A program made the translations under genes and the position numbers. The notes beneath the pieces were generated by a model, which had not been told where the DNA came from, searched no databases, and saw only the letters and a list, made by a program, of their open reading frames with translations. Of a stretch of DNA of 64,000 bases, positions 32,919 to 40,723 are shown piece by piece. Location of the stretch: NCBI RefSeq assembly GCF_013314535.1, contig NZ_JABUAE010000018.1, positions 1 to 64,000 of the forward strand, written 5' to 3'. The DNA is from Bacillus sp. Xin1. GTDB taxonomy: Bacteria > Bacillota > Bacilli > Bacillales > Bacillaceae_G. How positions within the stretch are numbered: position 1 is the stretch's first letter; each line of letters starts with the position of its first letter.

Positions 32919-32975
32919 ATGAGGAATGAGCATAATTGGTACGGTGTAAAAGTAGGAGCTTTTGATAGCGGATAA
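32919..32975 (+). CDS. Possible second 18-aa leader ORF
   Basis: MRNEHNWYGVKVGAFDSG with AAGGTGAG 6 nt before the ATG, between the attenuators and the first ABC gene. It could couple translation to the downstream gene or be fortuitous. Confidence 0.3.
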   Translation: MRNEHNWYGVKVGAFDSG

Positions 32976-33018
32976 ATCGGAAGTGGATTGAAACAAGATT
33001 GAGAAGGGAGAGATTTCA

Positions 33019-34773
33019 TTGTTTTCAGTATTACAAAAGCTAACATGGTTTTTTAAAGAACATTGGAAGAGGTATAGTATCGCAATTGGAGCGCTTCTCA
33101 TTGTAAATGTAGTAGAAATTATTCCTCCAAAAGTAATCGGCTTAACAATTGATCATATAAAAATAGGGTCTTTAACAAGCGAAGTCATTATGAAATATAT
33201 TTGGATTTTAATAGTGACGACGATCATTGGATATATACTCACGTATGTATGGCAGCACCAATTATTTGGTGGTTCATTTGTCCTTGAAAAAACGATGCGT
33301 TCAAAATTTATGGGGCACTTGCTGAAGATGACACCGACCTTTTATCACAAAAATCGTACTGGTGATTTAATGGCAAGGGCGACAAATGATTTAAAGGCGA
33401 TTTCTATGACTGCTGGTTTTGGGATTTTGACACTCGTCGATTCTAGCTTATATATGTTAACGATTGTTTTTATGATGGGATTTTCAATTAGTTGGGAACT
33501 TACAATTGCGGCACTGCTTCCTTTGCCGGTTATGGCATATGCGATGAATATATATGGGAAGAAGTTACATGAACGCTTTACAATTGCGCAAGATGCGTTT
33601 GGAGATATGAATGATAAAGTGCTTGAATCGATTGCAGGCGTGCGTGTGATTCGTGCATATGTACAGGAAAAAGCGGATGAAGAAAGGTTTCATAGATTAG
33701 GAACAGATGTATATGAAAAAAATATGAAAGTAGCAAGAATTGATGCGCTGTTCCAGCCGACTGTGAAGATGCTAGTTGGTCTTAGTTATTTGATTGGTCT
33801 TGTATATGGAGCATTTTTAGTATTCCAGTCGAAGGTGACACTCGGTGAACTTGTTTCCTTTAACGTTTACCTTGGAATGATGATTTGGCCGATGTTTGCG
33901 ATTGGTGAATTAATCAATGTGATGCAGCGTGGAAATGCTTCGCTAGACCGCGTTCATGAAACGTTAGCGTATGAGCCTGACGTGAAGAATGTGAAAAAGC
34001 CGAAGCGTGTACACGAACCAGAGTATATCGACTTTGATAAAGTTTCCTTTTCATATCCAGCTTCACCAGATATGAATTTGAAAAATGTGTCTTTTTTATT
34101 AAAACAAGGAGAAACACTTGGCATTGTTGGGAAAACAGGGAGTGGTAAAACGACCCTTGTTCGTCAACTTCTTCGTCAGTATCCACTTGGAGAAGGAGAC
34201 ATTACAGTGTCAGACGTTACGCTTGGTTCAATTTCAACTGAGAACGTACGAGGCTGGATTGGGTATGTACCACAAGAGCATATTCTATTTTCAAAAACAG
34301 CACGCGAAAATATTTTATTTGGAAACAGAGAAGCAAGCGAAGAGGAACTTGAAAAGGCGATTGAAATTGCAGCATTCAAAAAAGATTTAGAGTTCCTTCC
34401 AGAAGGGTTAGAGACGCTTGTTGGAGAGAAAGGTGTTTCTTTATCTGGCGGACAAAAACAGCGGATTTCGATTGCGCGAGCGGTTATTCAAAATCCAGAA
34501 ATTTTAATTTTAGATGATTCATTATCAGCTGTAGATGCCAGAACGGAAGCAGCGATTATTGAAAATATACGAAGAGAAAGAAGCGGAAAAACAACCATTA
34601 TTACAACGCACCGTCTGTCAGCTGTGCAGCATGCGGATTGGATTCTCGTTATGGATAATGGTGAAATCATAGAAGAAGGAACGCATGATAGGCTCGTGCT
34701 GAATGGTGGCTGGTATGCGGAGCAGTTTGAAAGACAGCAGGGCGAAAAGGCCGAGGGTGAGGTGAAAATATGA
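33019..34773 (+). CDS. bmrC: ABC multidrug exporter half-transporter BmrC (YheI-like)
   Basis: 584 aa, close to B. subtilis BmrC. An N-terminal exporter-type membrane domain (six helices, residues about 15-320) is followed by an ATPase domain: Walker A GIVGKTGSGKTTLVRQ, Q-loop IGYVPQEH, signature SLSGGQKQRISIARA and Walker B ILILDDSLSAVD, where the residue after Walker B is Asp rather than the catalytic Glu. That degenerate site is expected in one subunit of BmrCD-type heterodimers. TTG start with GGGAG upstream. Overlaps bmrD by 4 nt. Controlled by the upstream leader peptide and attenuators. Confidence 0.92.
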   Translation: MFSVLQKLTWFFKEHWKRYSIAIGALLIVNVVEIIPPKVIGLTIDHIKIGSLTSEVIMKYIWILIVTTIIGYILTYVWQHQLFGGSFVLEKTMRSKFMGHLLKMTPTFYHKNRTGDLMARATNDLKAISMTAGFGILTLVDSSLYMLTIVFMMGFSISWELTIAALLPLPVMAYAMNIYGKKLHERFTIAQDAFGDMNDKVLESIAGVRVIRAYVQEKADEERFHRLGTDVYEKNMKVARIDALFQPTVKMLVGLSYLIGLVYGAFLVFQSKVTLGELVSFNVYLGMMIWPMFAIGELINVMQRGNASLDRVHETLAYEPDVKNVKKPKRVHEPEYIDFDKVSFSYPASPDMNLKNVSFLLKQGETLGIVGKTGSGKTTLVRQLLRQYPLGEGDITVSDVTLGSISTENVRGWIGYVPQEHILFSKTARENILFGNREASEEELEKAIEIAAFKKDLEFLPEGLETLVGEKGVSLSGGQKQRISIARAVIQNPEILILDDSLSAVDARTEAAIIENIRRERSGKTTIITTHRLSAVQHADWILVMDNGEIIEEGTHDRLVLNGGWYAEQFERQQGEKAEGEVKI

Positions 34774-36770
34774 ATGTAGGAAAGAGGTTATTTCAGTATG
34801 CTATGAAAGTAAAAGGGACTATTTTTACGGCACTAGCAATGTTATTTATTTTCGTTATTGCAGAGCTGGCAGGCCCATTTGTAGCAAAGATAATGATTGA
34901 TGATCATATTGTCGGAATTGAGAAGCCGTGGCATGAAACGGTGCAAGGTGAGGATGCCGTACTTTATAACGGAGCTTGGTATAAACGAAGCGACCGTTTT
35001 GAACAAGGGGAACAAAAAGGAAAAGAAGTTCGTATTATACAAGTCGGTTTCACTTATTATTTTGTACCTAATAAAGTCGCAATAGAGGGAACACGTTCTG
35101 TAAAGGGAGATATGATTACAATTCAAAGCGGGAAAGCAACGCAAGTGTATAAAGCGAAAATGTTAACAGGAAAAGAAGTATATTCGTTTTATGAACCGGA
35201 GATGAAACGATTACTCTTACTTGGCGGAGGGTATTTTGCATTATTATTAGTTGTATCTTTATTTGCATATGGTAAACAGTTCTTCTTACAGAAAGCATCT
35301 AATAAAATCATTCAAATTATGCGTGAAGATGTCTTTTCCCATATTCAAACTCTGCGGATTCGTTATTTCGATCATTTACCAGCAGGGAAAATTGTATCGC
35401 GTGTAACGAATGATACAGAGGCAATTCGGGAGTTATATGTAACAGTTTTAGCGACATTTGTTTCTAGTTTTATTTACATTATCGGAATTTTTATTGCGTT
35501 ATTTTTACTGGATATAAAATTAGCACTTCTTTGTTTAATCATCATCCCAATTTTAATCGTTTGGGCTATTGTATATCGAAAATATGCGTCTGTGTATAAT
35601 CATAAAATGCGCTCACGACTATCAGATATTAATGGAACAGTGAATGAATCCATTCAAGGAATGCCGATTATTCAGGCATTTCGTCAAGAACGTACAACGA
35701 AGAAAGAATTTGAAGAATTAAATGAAGATTACTTCAAGTACCAAAATAAAATTTTAAATTTAAATGCAGCGACATCCCATAACTTAGTAGGTGTCTTGCG
35801 TAATATTGCCTTTACGGGAGTTATTTGGTACTTTGGCGGCGCCTCTTTGAGTGCTACGGGAATTATTTCTTTAGGGGTGCTGTATGCATTTGTCGATTAT
35901 TTAACAAGGCTCTTCTCACCCATTACCAATATGGTGAATCAGCTTGCGAATTTAGAGCAAGCGCGCGTTGCATCGGAACGTGTATTTGAACTGTTAGATG
36001 AAAAGGGAGAAGTAGTTGAGGAGGAACGTATCCCACGTCTGAATGGAAATGTTCGATTTGATGATGTTTCATTTTCTTATAACGGGAAAGATGAAGTGTT
36101 AAAAAACATTTCTTTTGAGGCGAAAAAAGGAGAAACAGTAGCTCTTGTTGGGCATACTGGTTCTGGGAAAAGTTCGATTATGAATGTGCTTTTCCAATTT
36201 TATGAGTTTCAAAAAGGAAAACTGACAATCGATGAACATGACGTGAAAGATATACCGAAGCAAGCGCTCCGAGAGCATATGGGAATTGTACTGCAAGATC
36301 CGTTTCTATTTAGTGGTACAGTCGCATCGAATGTAAGCTTAGAACATCCGAGGATTTCAAAGGCTAAAATTGTAAAAGCACTGCACGATGTGGGAGCAGA
36401 GCGATTTGCTAATAATATAGAAGAAGAAATTACGGAAAAAGGAAGCACGCTTTCCACAGGAGAGCGTCAACTTATCTCTTTTGCACGTGCGTTAGCATTT
36501 GATCCTGCCATTTTAGTGTTAGATGAAGCGACTTCAAGTATTGATACAGAGACAGAAGCGATGATTCAAAAAGCGTTAGAAGTTGTGAAGAAGGGGCGAA
36601 CAACATTTATTATTGCACATCGCCTTTCTACTATTAAGAGCGCAGATCAAATTATTGTGCTTGACCGAGGAACGATTCTTGAAAAGGGATCTCACGACGA
36701 ACTAATGGCGAAAAAGGGTCGCTATTATGACATGTACAAAACACAAATGGAGGGAAGTCAAAGTGCTTAA
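34770..36770 (+). CDS. bmrD: ABC multidrug exporter half-transporter BmrD (YheH-like)
   Basis: 666 aa, close to B. subtilis BmrD. An extra domain of about 85 residues (about 45-130, GVEKPWHE/VQGEDAVLYNGAWYKR region) is inserted after the first helix, as in BmrD. The ATPase domain has Walker A ALVGHTGSGKSSIMN, signature STGERQLISFARAL and Walker B AILVLDEATSSID with the catalytic Glu. The signature is STGE rather than SGGQ. Together with BmrC it forms a heterodimeric drug exporter in the cytoplasmic membrane. ATG overlaps the bmrC stop. Confidence 0.92.
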   Translation: MNVGKRLFQYAMKVKGTIFTALAMLFIFVIAELAGPFVAKIMIDDHIVGIEKPWHETVQGEDAVLYNGAWYKRSDRFEQGEQKGKEVRIIQVGFTYYFVPNKVAIEGTRSVKGDMITIQSGKATQVYKAKMLTGKEVYSFYEPEMKRLLLLGGGYFALLLVVSLFAYGKQFFLQKASNKIIQIMREDVFSHIQTLRIRYFDHLPAGKIVSRVTNDTEAIRELYVTVLATFVSSFIYIIGIFIALFLLDIKLALLCLIIIPILIVWAIVYRKYASVYNHKMRSRLSDINGTVNESIQGMPIIQAFRQERTTKKEFEELNEDYFKYQNKILNLNAATSHNLVGVLRNIAFTGVIWYFGGASLSATGIISLGVLYAFVDYLTRLFSPITNMVNQLANLEQARVASERVFELLDEKGEVVEEERIPRLNGNVRFDDVSFSYNGKDEVLKNISFEAKKGETVALVGHTGSGKSSIMNVLFQFYEFQKGKLTIDEHDVKDIPKQALREHMGIVLQDPFLFSGTVASNVSLEHPRISKAKIVKALHDVGAERFANNIEEEITEKGSTLSTGERQLISFARALAFDPAILVLDEATSSIDTETEAMIQKALEVVKKGRTTFIIAHRLSTIKSADQIIVLDRGTILEKGSHDELMAKKGRYYDMYKTQMEGSQSA

Positions 36771-36869
36771 CTTTCACGAAATGTTCAGAAAACTTTAAAG
36801 CAATGTTTACAAATAGGACCTCTTCTCCCTTTATCCATGTGATATTTTTGAATAAAGGGGGAGATAGGG

Positions 36870-36953
36870 ATGGAAGAGTTATCAGTAACATTTAACATTG
36901 CTTTCTTTTTATTATTGTACGGGATGATTGGATATTGTGTATTAGAGTCTTGA
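36870..36953 (+). CDS. 27-aa single-pass membrane peptide
   Basis: MEELSVTFNIAFFLLLYGMI then GYCVLES. A GGGGGAG ribosome binding site lies 6 nt before the ATG and an intrinsic terminator starts 2 nt after the stop. This tight gene-plus-terminator layout supports a translated small protein. No family recognised; it may belong with the exporter upstream or be independent. Confidence 0.55.
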   Translation: MEELSVTFNIAFFLLLYGMIGYCVLES

Positions 36954-36954
36954 G

Positions 36955-36985
36955 AGAGCTTGTTTATGTGGCAAGCTCTTTTTTT
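36955..36985 (+). terminator. Terminator after the 27-aa peptide gene
   Basis: AGAGCTTG / CAAGCTCT perfect 8-bp stem followed by TTTTTT. Confidence 0.8.
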
Positions 36986-36994
36986 GTATAGAAA

Positions 36995-37165
36995 AATCCA
37001 TATTGATTTTTCTACAGCCCAGTTATGACTATGAAGGAGAAAAAAAGACTCCTACTTACTTTCTCCCTTTGTTTTCACTTGGCCTGGGGCTAAAAAAGGC
37101 CCTGGTCGCATCTGTGCATGATTGGATCTTCTCTCCCATCTAAAAAAGAATGGTTTTCAATTTAT
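36995..37165 (+). repeat. R repeat, copy 4
   Basis: Degenerate copy; the core still reads FTWPGAKKGPGRICA in the R frame before a stop. Lies between the bmr unit and tcyABC. Confidence 0.75.
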
Positions 37166-37383
37166 ATTCATATAGATAAAGTAGGTATTGTTTTACCTTT
37201 TCTTTTATAAATACTATATTAAAACGTGTTACTTATTTTTTGTATGTAATTAGTGGTGTTTTGTTTGATTATGAAAAAAAAGGATACACTAATCACGAAC
37301 ATTTTCATTGAAAAATTGTTCAAGATTGCATACAATCAATATAGTTTTTAAATTCCTATCTGAATACTTGGAGGATCAACATT

Positions 37384-38181
37384 ATGAAGAAATTATTTTC
37401 AGTGCTTACAGTAGCTACACTAGCAGTCGGTATTGTGGCGGGCTGTGGCAAAGAAGAGAAAAAAGATACAGCTAGTCAAGATGCATTACAACAAATTAAA
37501 AAGAGCGGTGAAATTGTTGTTGGTACAGAGGGTACATATCCACCGTTTACATTCCACGATGGAAGTGGAAAATTAACTGGATTTGACGTTGAGTTAACAG
37601 AAGAAGTTGCAAAACGTCTAGGTGTGAAGCCAGTATTTAAAGAAACGCAATGGGACAGCTTACTTGCTGGACTAGATGCAAAACGTTTCGATATGGTTGC
37701 GAATGAAGTTGGAATTCGTGAAGATCGTCAAAAGAAATATGACTTCTCTAAACCATATATTTCTTCTTCAGCAGCACTTGTTGTTCGAAAAGATAAAGAT
37801 AAGCCAGCTTCATTTACAGATATTAAAGGTTTAAAAGCAGCACAGTCTTTAACAAGTAATTACGCAGACATTGCAAAGAAAAATGGCGCAAAAATTGAGG
37901 GCGTAGAAGGATTTAGCCAAGCAGTAGAATTACTTAACTCAGGACGCGTTGATTTCACAATCAATGACAAATTATCAGTATTAAACTATTTAGAAACGAA
38001 AAAAGATGCAAACATTAAAATTGCAGCAACAGAAAAAGAAGCATCACAAAGTGGGTTCTTATTCCGTAAAGGTAGCGATACATTAGTACAAGAAGTAGAT
38101 AAAGCGTTAGAAGAGATGAAAAAAGATGGTACGTATGACAAAATAACGAAAAAATGGTTCGGTGAAAATGTATCTAAGTAG
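37384..38181 (+). CDS. tcyA: Cystine ABC transporter substrate-binding lipoprotein TcyA
   Basis: 265 aa, lipoprotein signal peptide with lipobox VAGC (Cys about residue 21). Family-3 solute-binding protein: GTEGTYPPFTFHDGSGKLTG near the N-terminus, GFDVELTEEVAKRLG, FDMVANEVGIREDRQKKYDF and AQSLTSNYADIAKKNGA, closest in my memory to TcyA (cystine). Would capture cystine outside the membrane and deliver it to TcyB. TTGGAGG precedes the ATG. A TTTAAATTCCTAT stretch in the leader is weakly CymR-like. Confidence 0.83.
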   Translation: MKKLFSVLTVATLAVGIVAGCGKEEKKDTASQDALQQIKKSGEIVVGTEGTYPPFTFHDGSGKLTGFDVELTEEVAKRLGVKPVFKETQWDSLLAGLDAKRFDMVANEVGIREDRQKKYDFSKPYISSSAALVVRKDKDKPASFTDIKGLKAAQSLTSNYADIAKKNGAKIEGVEGFSQAVELLNSGRVDFTINDKLSVLNYLETKKDANIKIAATEKEASQSGFLFRKGSDTLVQEVDKALEEMKKDGTYDKITKKWFGENVSK

Positions 38182-38866
38182 TGCAGTCGTTACAGATCGA
38201 TTATCTACATGGATAGATATTATGCAAACATCCTTCATGCCTATGCTGGAGGGTGCTCTTTTCACGACGATTCCATTAACGCTTATCACATTTGTGATCG
38301 GTATTATATTAGCGACTTTAACGGCTTTAGCACGTATTTCAAATAGTCGCACTCTGCAATGGATCGCTCGTATCTATGTATCTATTATTCGCGGAACACC
38401 ACTTCTTGTACAATTATTTATCATTTTTTATGGACTTCCAACTTTAAAAATTGAGATTGATCCATATCCAGCAGCTGTTATTGGATTTTCATTAAATGTT
38501 GGTGCGTATGCATCTGAAATTATTCGTGCATCCATTTTATCTATTCCAAAAGGGCAGTGGGAAGCAGCTTATACAATTGGGATGACATATCCACAAGCGC
38601 TAAAACGTATTATTTTACCACAAGCAACACGTGTATCGATTCCACCGCTTTCCAATACGTTTATCAGCTTAGTGAAGGATACTTCATTAGCATCGTTAAT
38701 TTTAGTGACAGAGATGTTCCGAAAGGCACAAGAAATCGCATCGATGAACTATGAGTTTTTAATTGTTTATTTTGAAGCAGGCCTTATTTATTGGGTAATT
38801 TGTTTCTTACTATCTATCGTGCAACAAATATTAGAAAAACGTTCAGAACGTTATACTTTAAAATAA
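38168..38866 (+). CDS. tcyB: Cystine ABC transporter permease TcyB
   Basis: 232 aa from the ATG at 38168; the alternative GTG two codons earlier is equally weak, and no good ribosome binding site is present. It overlaps the end of tcyA by 14 nt, so translation is probably coupled. HisM-type permease with about five membrane helices and the EAA loop ([25 protein letters not shown]). The segment [22 protein letters not shown] is typical of polar amino acid permeases. Confidence 0.87.
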   Translation: MYLSSAVVTDRLSTWIDIMQTSFMPMLEGALFTTIPLTLITFVIGIILATLTALARISNSRTLQWIARIYVSIIRGTPLLVQLFIIFYGLPTLKIEIDPYPAAVIGFSLNVGAYASEIIRASILSIPKGQWEAAYTIGMTYPQALKRIILPQATRVSIPPLSNTFISLVKDTSLASLILVTEMFRKAQEIASMNYEFLIVYFEAGLIYWVICFLLSIVQQILEKRSERYTLK

Positions 38867-38894
38867 TCCTTTCATAAAAGGAGTTTTTGTTTTT

Positions 38895-39629
38895 ATGATT
38901 TCAATTCAACATTTACAGAAAAGTTTCGGAGATAATACAGTACTAAAACATATAGACTTATCAGTTGAAAAAGGCGAGGTAGTCGTAATTATTGGGCCAT
39001 CTGGTTCTGGTAAGACAACATTTTTACGTTGCCTAAATGTGTTAGAAACACCAAATGAGGGTGTTGTTCGTATTGGTAATAAGGAATTGGATTTCTCAAA
39101 GAAAATAACGAAGAGCGATATTGTAAATCTTCGTACGCAAACGGGTATGGTATTCCAGCATCATAATTTATTTCCTCACTTAACAGCGATTCAAAATGTA
39201 ATGGAAGGGCTTGTTACAGTGAAAAAGATGGGGAAAGAACAAGCGAAGAAGAAATCGACATATTTCCTTGAAAAGGTTGGACTTGGTGACAAAATGGATT
39301 TATATCCATTCCAGTTGTCAGGCGGGCAACAGCAACGCGTAGGAATCGCTCGTGCGCTAGCGATGGAACCAGAGGTTTTATTATTTGATGAACCAACGTC
39401 AGCGCTAGATCCAGAACTTGTGCAAGAGGTCCTAAAAGTCATGAAGGAACTTGCAAAAGAAGGAATGACAATGGTGATTGTAACGCATGAGATGCGCTTT
39501 GCTCATCAAATTGCGAATCGTGTTATCTTTATGGATGGTGGCGTTGTTGTGGAACAAGGTACGCCAGAAGAAGTATTTACTACTCCGAAAGAAGAACGCA
39601 CAAAGAAATTTTTACAAATGCTTCAGTAA
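38895..39629 (+). CDS. tcyC: Cystine ABC transporter ATPase TcyC
   Basis: 244 aa ABC ATPase: Walker [19 protein letters not shown]-loop [14 protein letters not shown], signature [15 protein letters not shown], Walker [16 protein letters not shown] and the H-loop IVTHEMRFA, as in polar amino acid importers. AAAGGAG precedes the ATG, 28 nt after tcyB. Terminated by a strong hairpin shared with the convergent ssp gene. Confidence 0.9.
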   Translation: MISIQHLQKSFGDNTVLKHIDLSVEKGEVVVIIGPSGSGKTTFLRCLNVLETPNEGVVRIGNKELDFSKKITKSDIVNLRTQTGMVFQHHNLFPHLTAIQNVMEGLVTVKKMGKEQAKKKSTYFLEKVGLGDKMDLYPFQLSGGQQQRVGIARALAMEPEVLLFDEPTSALDPELVQEVLKVMKELAKEGMTMVIVTHEMRFAHQIANRVIFMDGGVVVEQGTPEEVFTTPKEERTKKFLQMLQ

Positions 39630-39633
39630 ATAG

Positions 39634-39667
39634 AAAGGTCTCAAGGCGAATGCCCTGAGACCTTTTT
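39634..39667. terminator. Bidirectional terminator between tcyC and ssp
   Basis: AAAGGTCTCA / TGAGACCTTT perfect 10-bp stem followed by T run. Confidence 0.85.
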
Positions 39668-39679
39668 TGCCATATATAT

Positions 39680-39883
39680 TTATTTTTGGAATCCGCCAAG
39701 GCTTTGCTCAGCCATTGCTACTAAACGTTTTGTAATTTCGCCACCAACAGATCCGTTTGCACGAGCTGTAGAATCTGCTCCTAATTGTACACCAAATTCT
39801 TGAGCGATTTCGTATTTCATTTGATCGATTGCAGCTGATGCACCTGGTACTACTAATGGATTTGAAGAATTTTGGTTTGCCAT
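39680..39883 (-). CDS. sspB: Alpha/beta-type small acid-soluble spore protein
   Basis: 67 aa with the family signature: [20 protein letters not shown] contains the GPR protease cleavage site, and [20 protein letters not shown] is the conserved DNA-binding half. It coats and protects spore DNA in the forespore. AAGGAGG precedes the ATG. Position between yheH-like and yheD-like genes matches B. subtilis sspB, which is why I use that symbol; the group has several close paralogues. Transcribed from a sigma-G-type promoter through a leader of about 105 nt that contains a tRNA-like fold. Confidence 0.93.
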   Translation of the reverse strand: MANQNSSNPLVVPGASAAIDQMKYEIAQEFGVQLGADSTARANGSVGGEITKRLVAMAEQSLGGFQK

Positions 39884-39918
39884 AGGAATATATCCTCCTT
39901 AGAGTATAAAAGTTTTTT

Positions 39919-39972
39919 TGGTTGGATTAGCTGGAGTTGAACCAGATGATCGCCCCGTTTGGCGCCAATCCA
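39919..39972 (-). ncRNA. tRNA-like fold in the ssp leader
   Basis: Read on the minus strand: TGGATTGG pairs with CTAATCCA to give an 8-bp acceptor-like stem (39965-39972 / 39923-39930, one G-U). Inside are a hairpin CGCC-AAACGG-GGCG (39951-39964), then ATCAT, then a 4-bp stem CTGG/CCAG closing the T-loop TTCAACT (39931-39945). ACCA follows the acceptor stem (39919-39922). The 8+4 stack equals the 12 bp of a normal acceptor/T-arm stack, and the loop of the first hairpin has GG as in a D-loop. There is no anticodon arm. It may be a processed or regulatory element, or a decayed tRNA. Confidence 0.5.
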
Positions 39973-39994
39973 TCGTTTGTGGTGAGTGTACTCA

Positions 39995-40024
39995 TAGTAT
40001 GGGTGTTACCTAGAAAGATATGCG
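39995..40024 (-). promoter_or_regulatory. Sigma-G-type promoter of ssp
   Basis: On the minus strand CGCATA, 17-nt spacer, CATACTA. The -10 matches the sigma-G consensus and the -35 is near TGMATA. Forespore expression is expected for an alpha/beta SASP. Confidence 0.75.
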
Positions 40025-40055
40025 AAATAATAATTTGTAAATTTTGTAAATGTAT

Positions 40056-40200
40056 AAACCGCCGTTATGGACAATAAAAGATAATCTGCATTCTTTTTCT
40101 CTATCTGTTTTCACGTGGCATGGGGCAGGAAAAGAATCTTATCGCTTCTATGCATGACCGGATACTCTCTCCCCTTTTAAAAAGAAAGGTTTTTCAAATT
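40056..40200 (+). repeat. R repeat, copy 5 (tandem with copy 6)
   Basis: Reads IKDNLHSFSLSVFTWHGAGK then ESYRFYA-stop in the R frame, followed by GACTCTCTCCCC-like end. The initiating ATG is out of frame. First of a direct tandem pair. Confidence 0.85.
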
Positions 40201-40211
40201 GTATTTATACC

Positions 40212-40380
40212 CATCCATTTCGATCTTTCCACACATTAATCATGGTTATGAAAACAAAAGCAGATTTCCACTCGCTTTCTCTTTCTGTTTTAACATGGCA
40301 TGGAGTGAAAAAAGGCACTTATCGCTTCTATGCATAGCTGGATGCTCTCTCCCGTCTAAAAAAAGGTTTTTTAATTTGTA
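40212..40380 (+). repeat. R repeat, copy 6 (tandem with copy 5)
   Basis: Reads MKTKADFHSLSLSVLTWHGV then KKGTYRFYA, a stop, and LDALSRLKKGFLI in the R frame. Differs from copy 5 by many base changes, several of them synonymous. Confidence 0.85.
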
Positions 40381-40442
40381 TTTTCCTAAAATAAGGTCAC
40401 ACTAATCATAAATATGAAACCTCTATGATTGGAGGAGTTGTA

Positions 40443-40688
40443 ATGGCAATATGTCCACTTTGTAATGCATTGGAATCTCAAACATATTCTTGCCGGGTTT
40501 GTACGAATGTACTCCAAGATTATGGAAAAGTTGTCGATTATATAGATGATTATAGTGCGTATATGGATCAAGATTTATTAACAGCAGTAGACGGTTTAAC
40601 GAGGGAGAATTCGGAGCAATATTGTGTTCATATTTTTTATTGTGGGACATGCGGGACACAAACTGAATTAACAGTGGAATTGATATAA
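40443..40688 (+). CDS. Small Zn-ribbon-like protein
   Basis: 81 aa with three CxxC pairs: CPLC at residues 4-7, CRVC near 17 and CGTC near 70, plus another Cys (YCVHIFYC). The spacing suggests one or two zinc ribbons. Start is the ATG at 40443 because GGAGGAG lies 6 nt upstream. Lies between two R repeats and the convergent yheD-like gene. No named family recognised; probably binds metal or nucleic acid, or pairs with a spore protein. Confidence 0.72.
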   Translation: MAICPLCNALESQTYSCRVCTNVLQDYGKVVDYIDDYSAYMDQDLLTAVDGLTRENSEQYCVHIFYCGTCGTQTELTVELI

Positions 40689-40693
40689 TAAAA

Positions 40694-40723
40694 AAACTTC
40701 CACCTATTATCGGGTGGAAGTTT
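40694..40723. terminator. Bidirectional terminator between Zn-ribbon and yheD-like genes
   Basis: AAACTTCCACC / GGTGGAAGTTT perfect 11-bp stem, 8-nt loop. Confidence 0.85.

Noticed and set aside
37340-37380. CymR operator upstream of tcyA
   Set aside because: TTTAAATTCCTAT matches only part of the known motif; insufficient alone.
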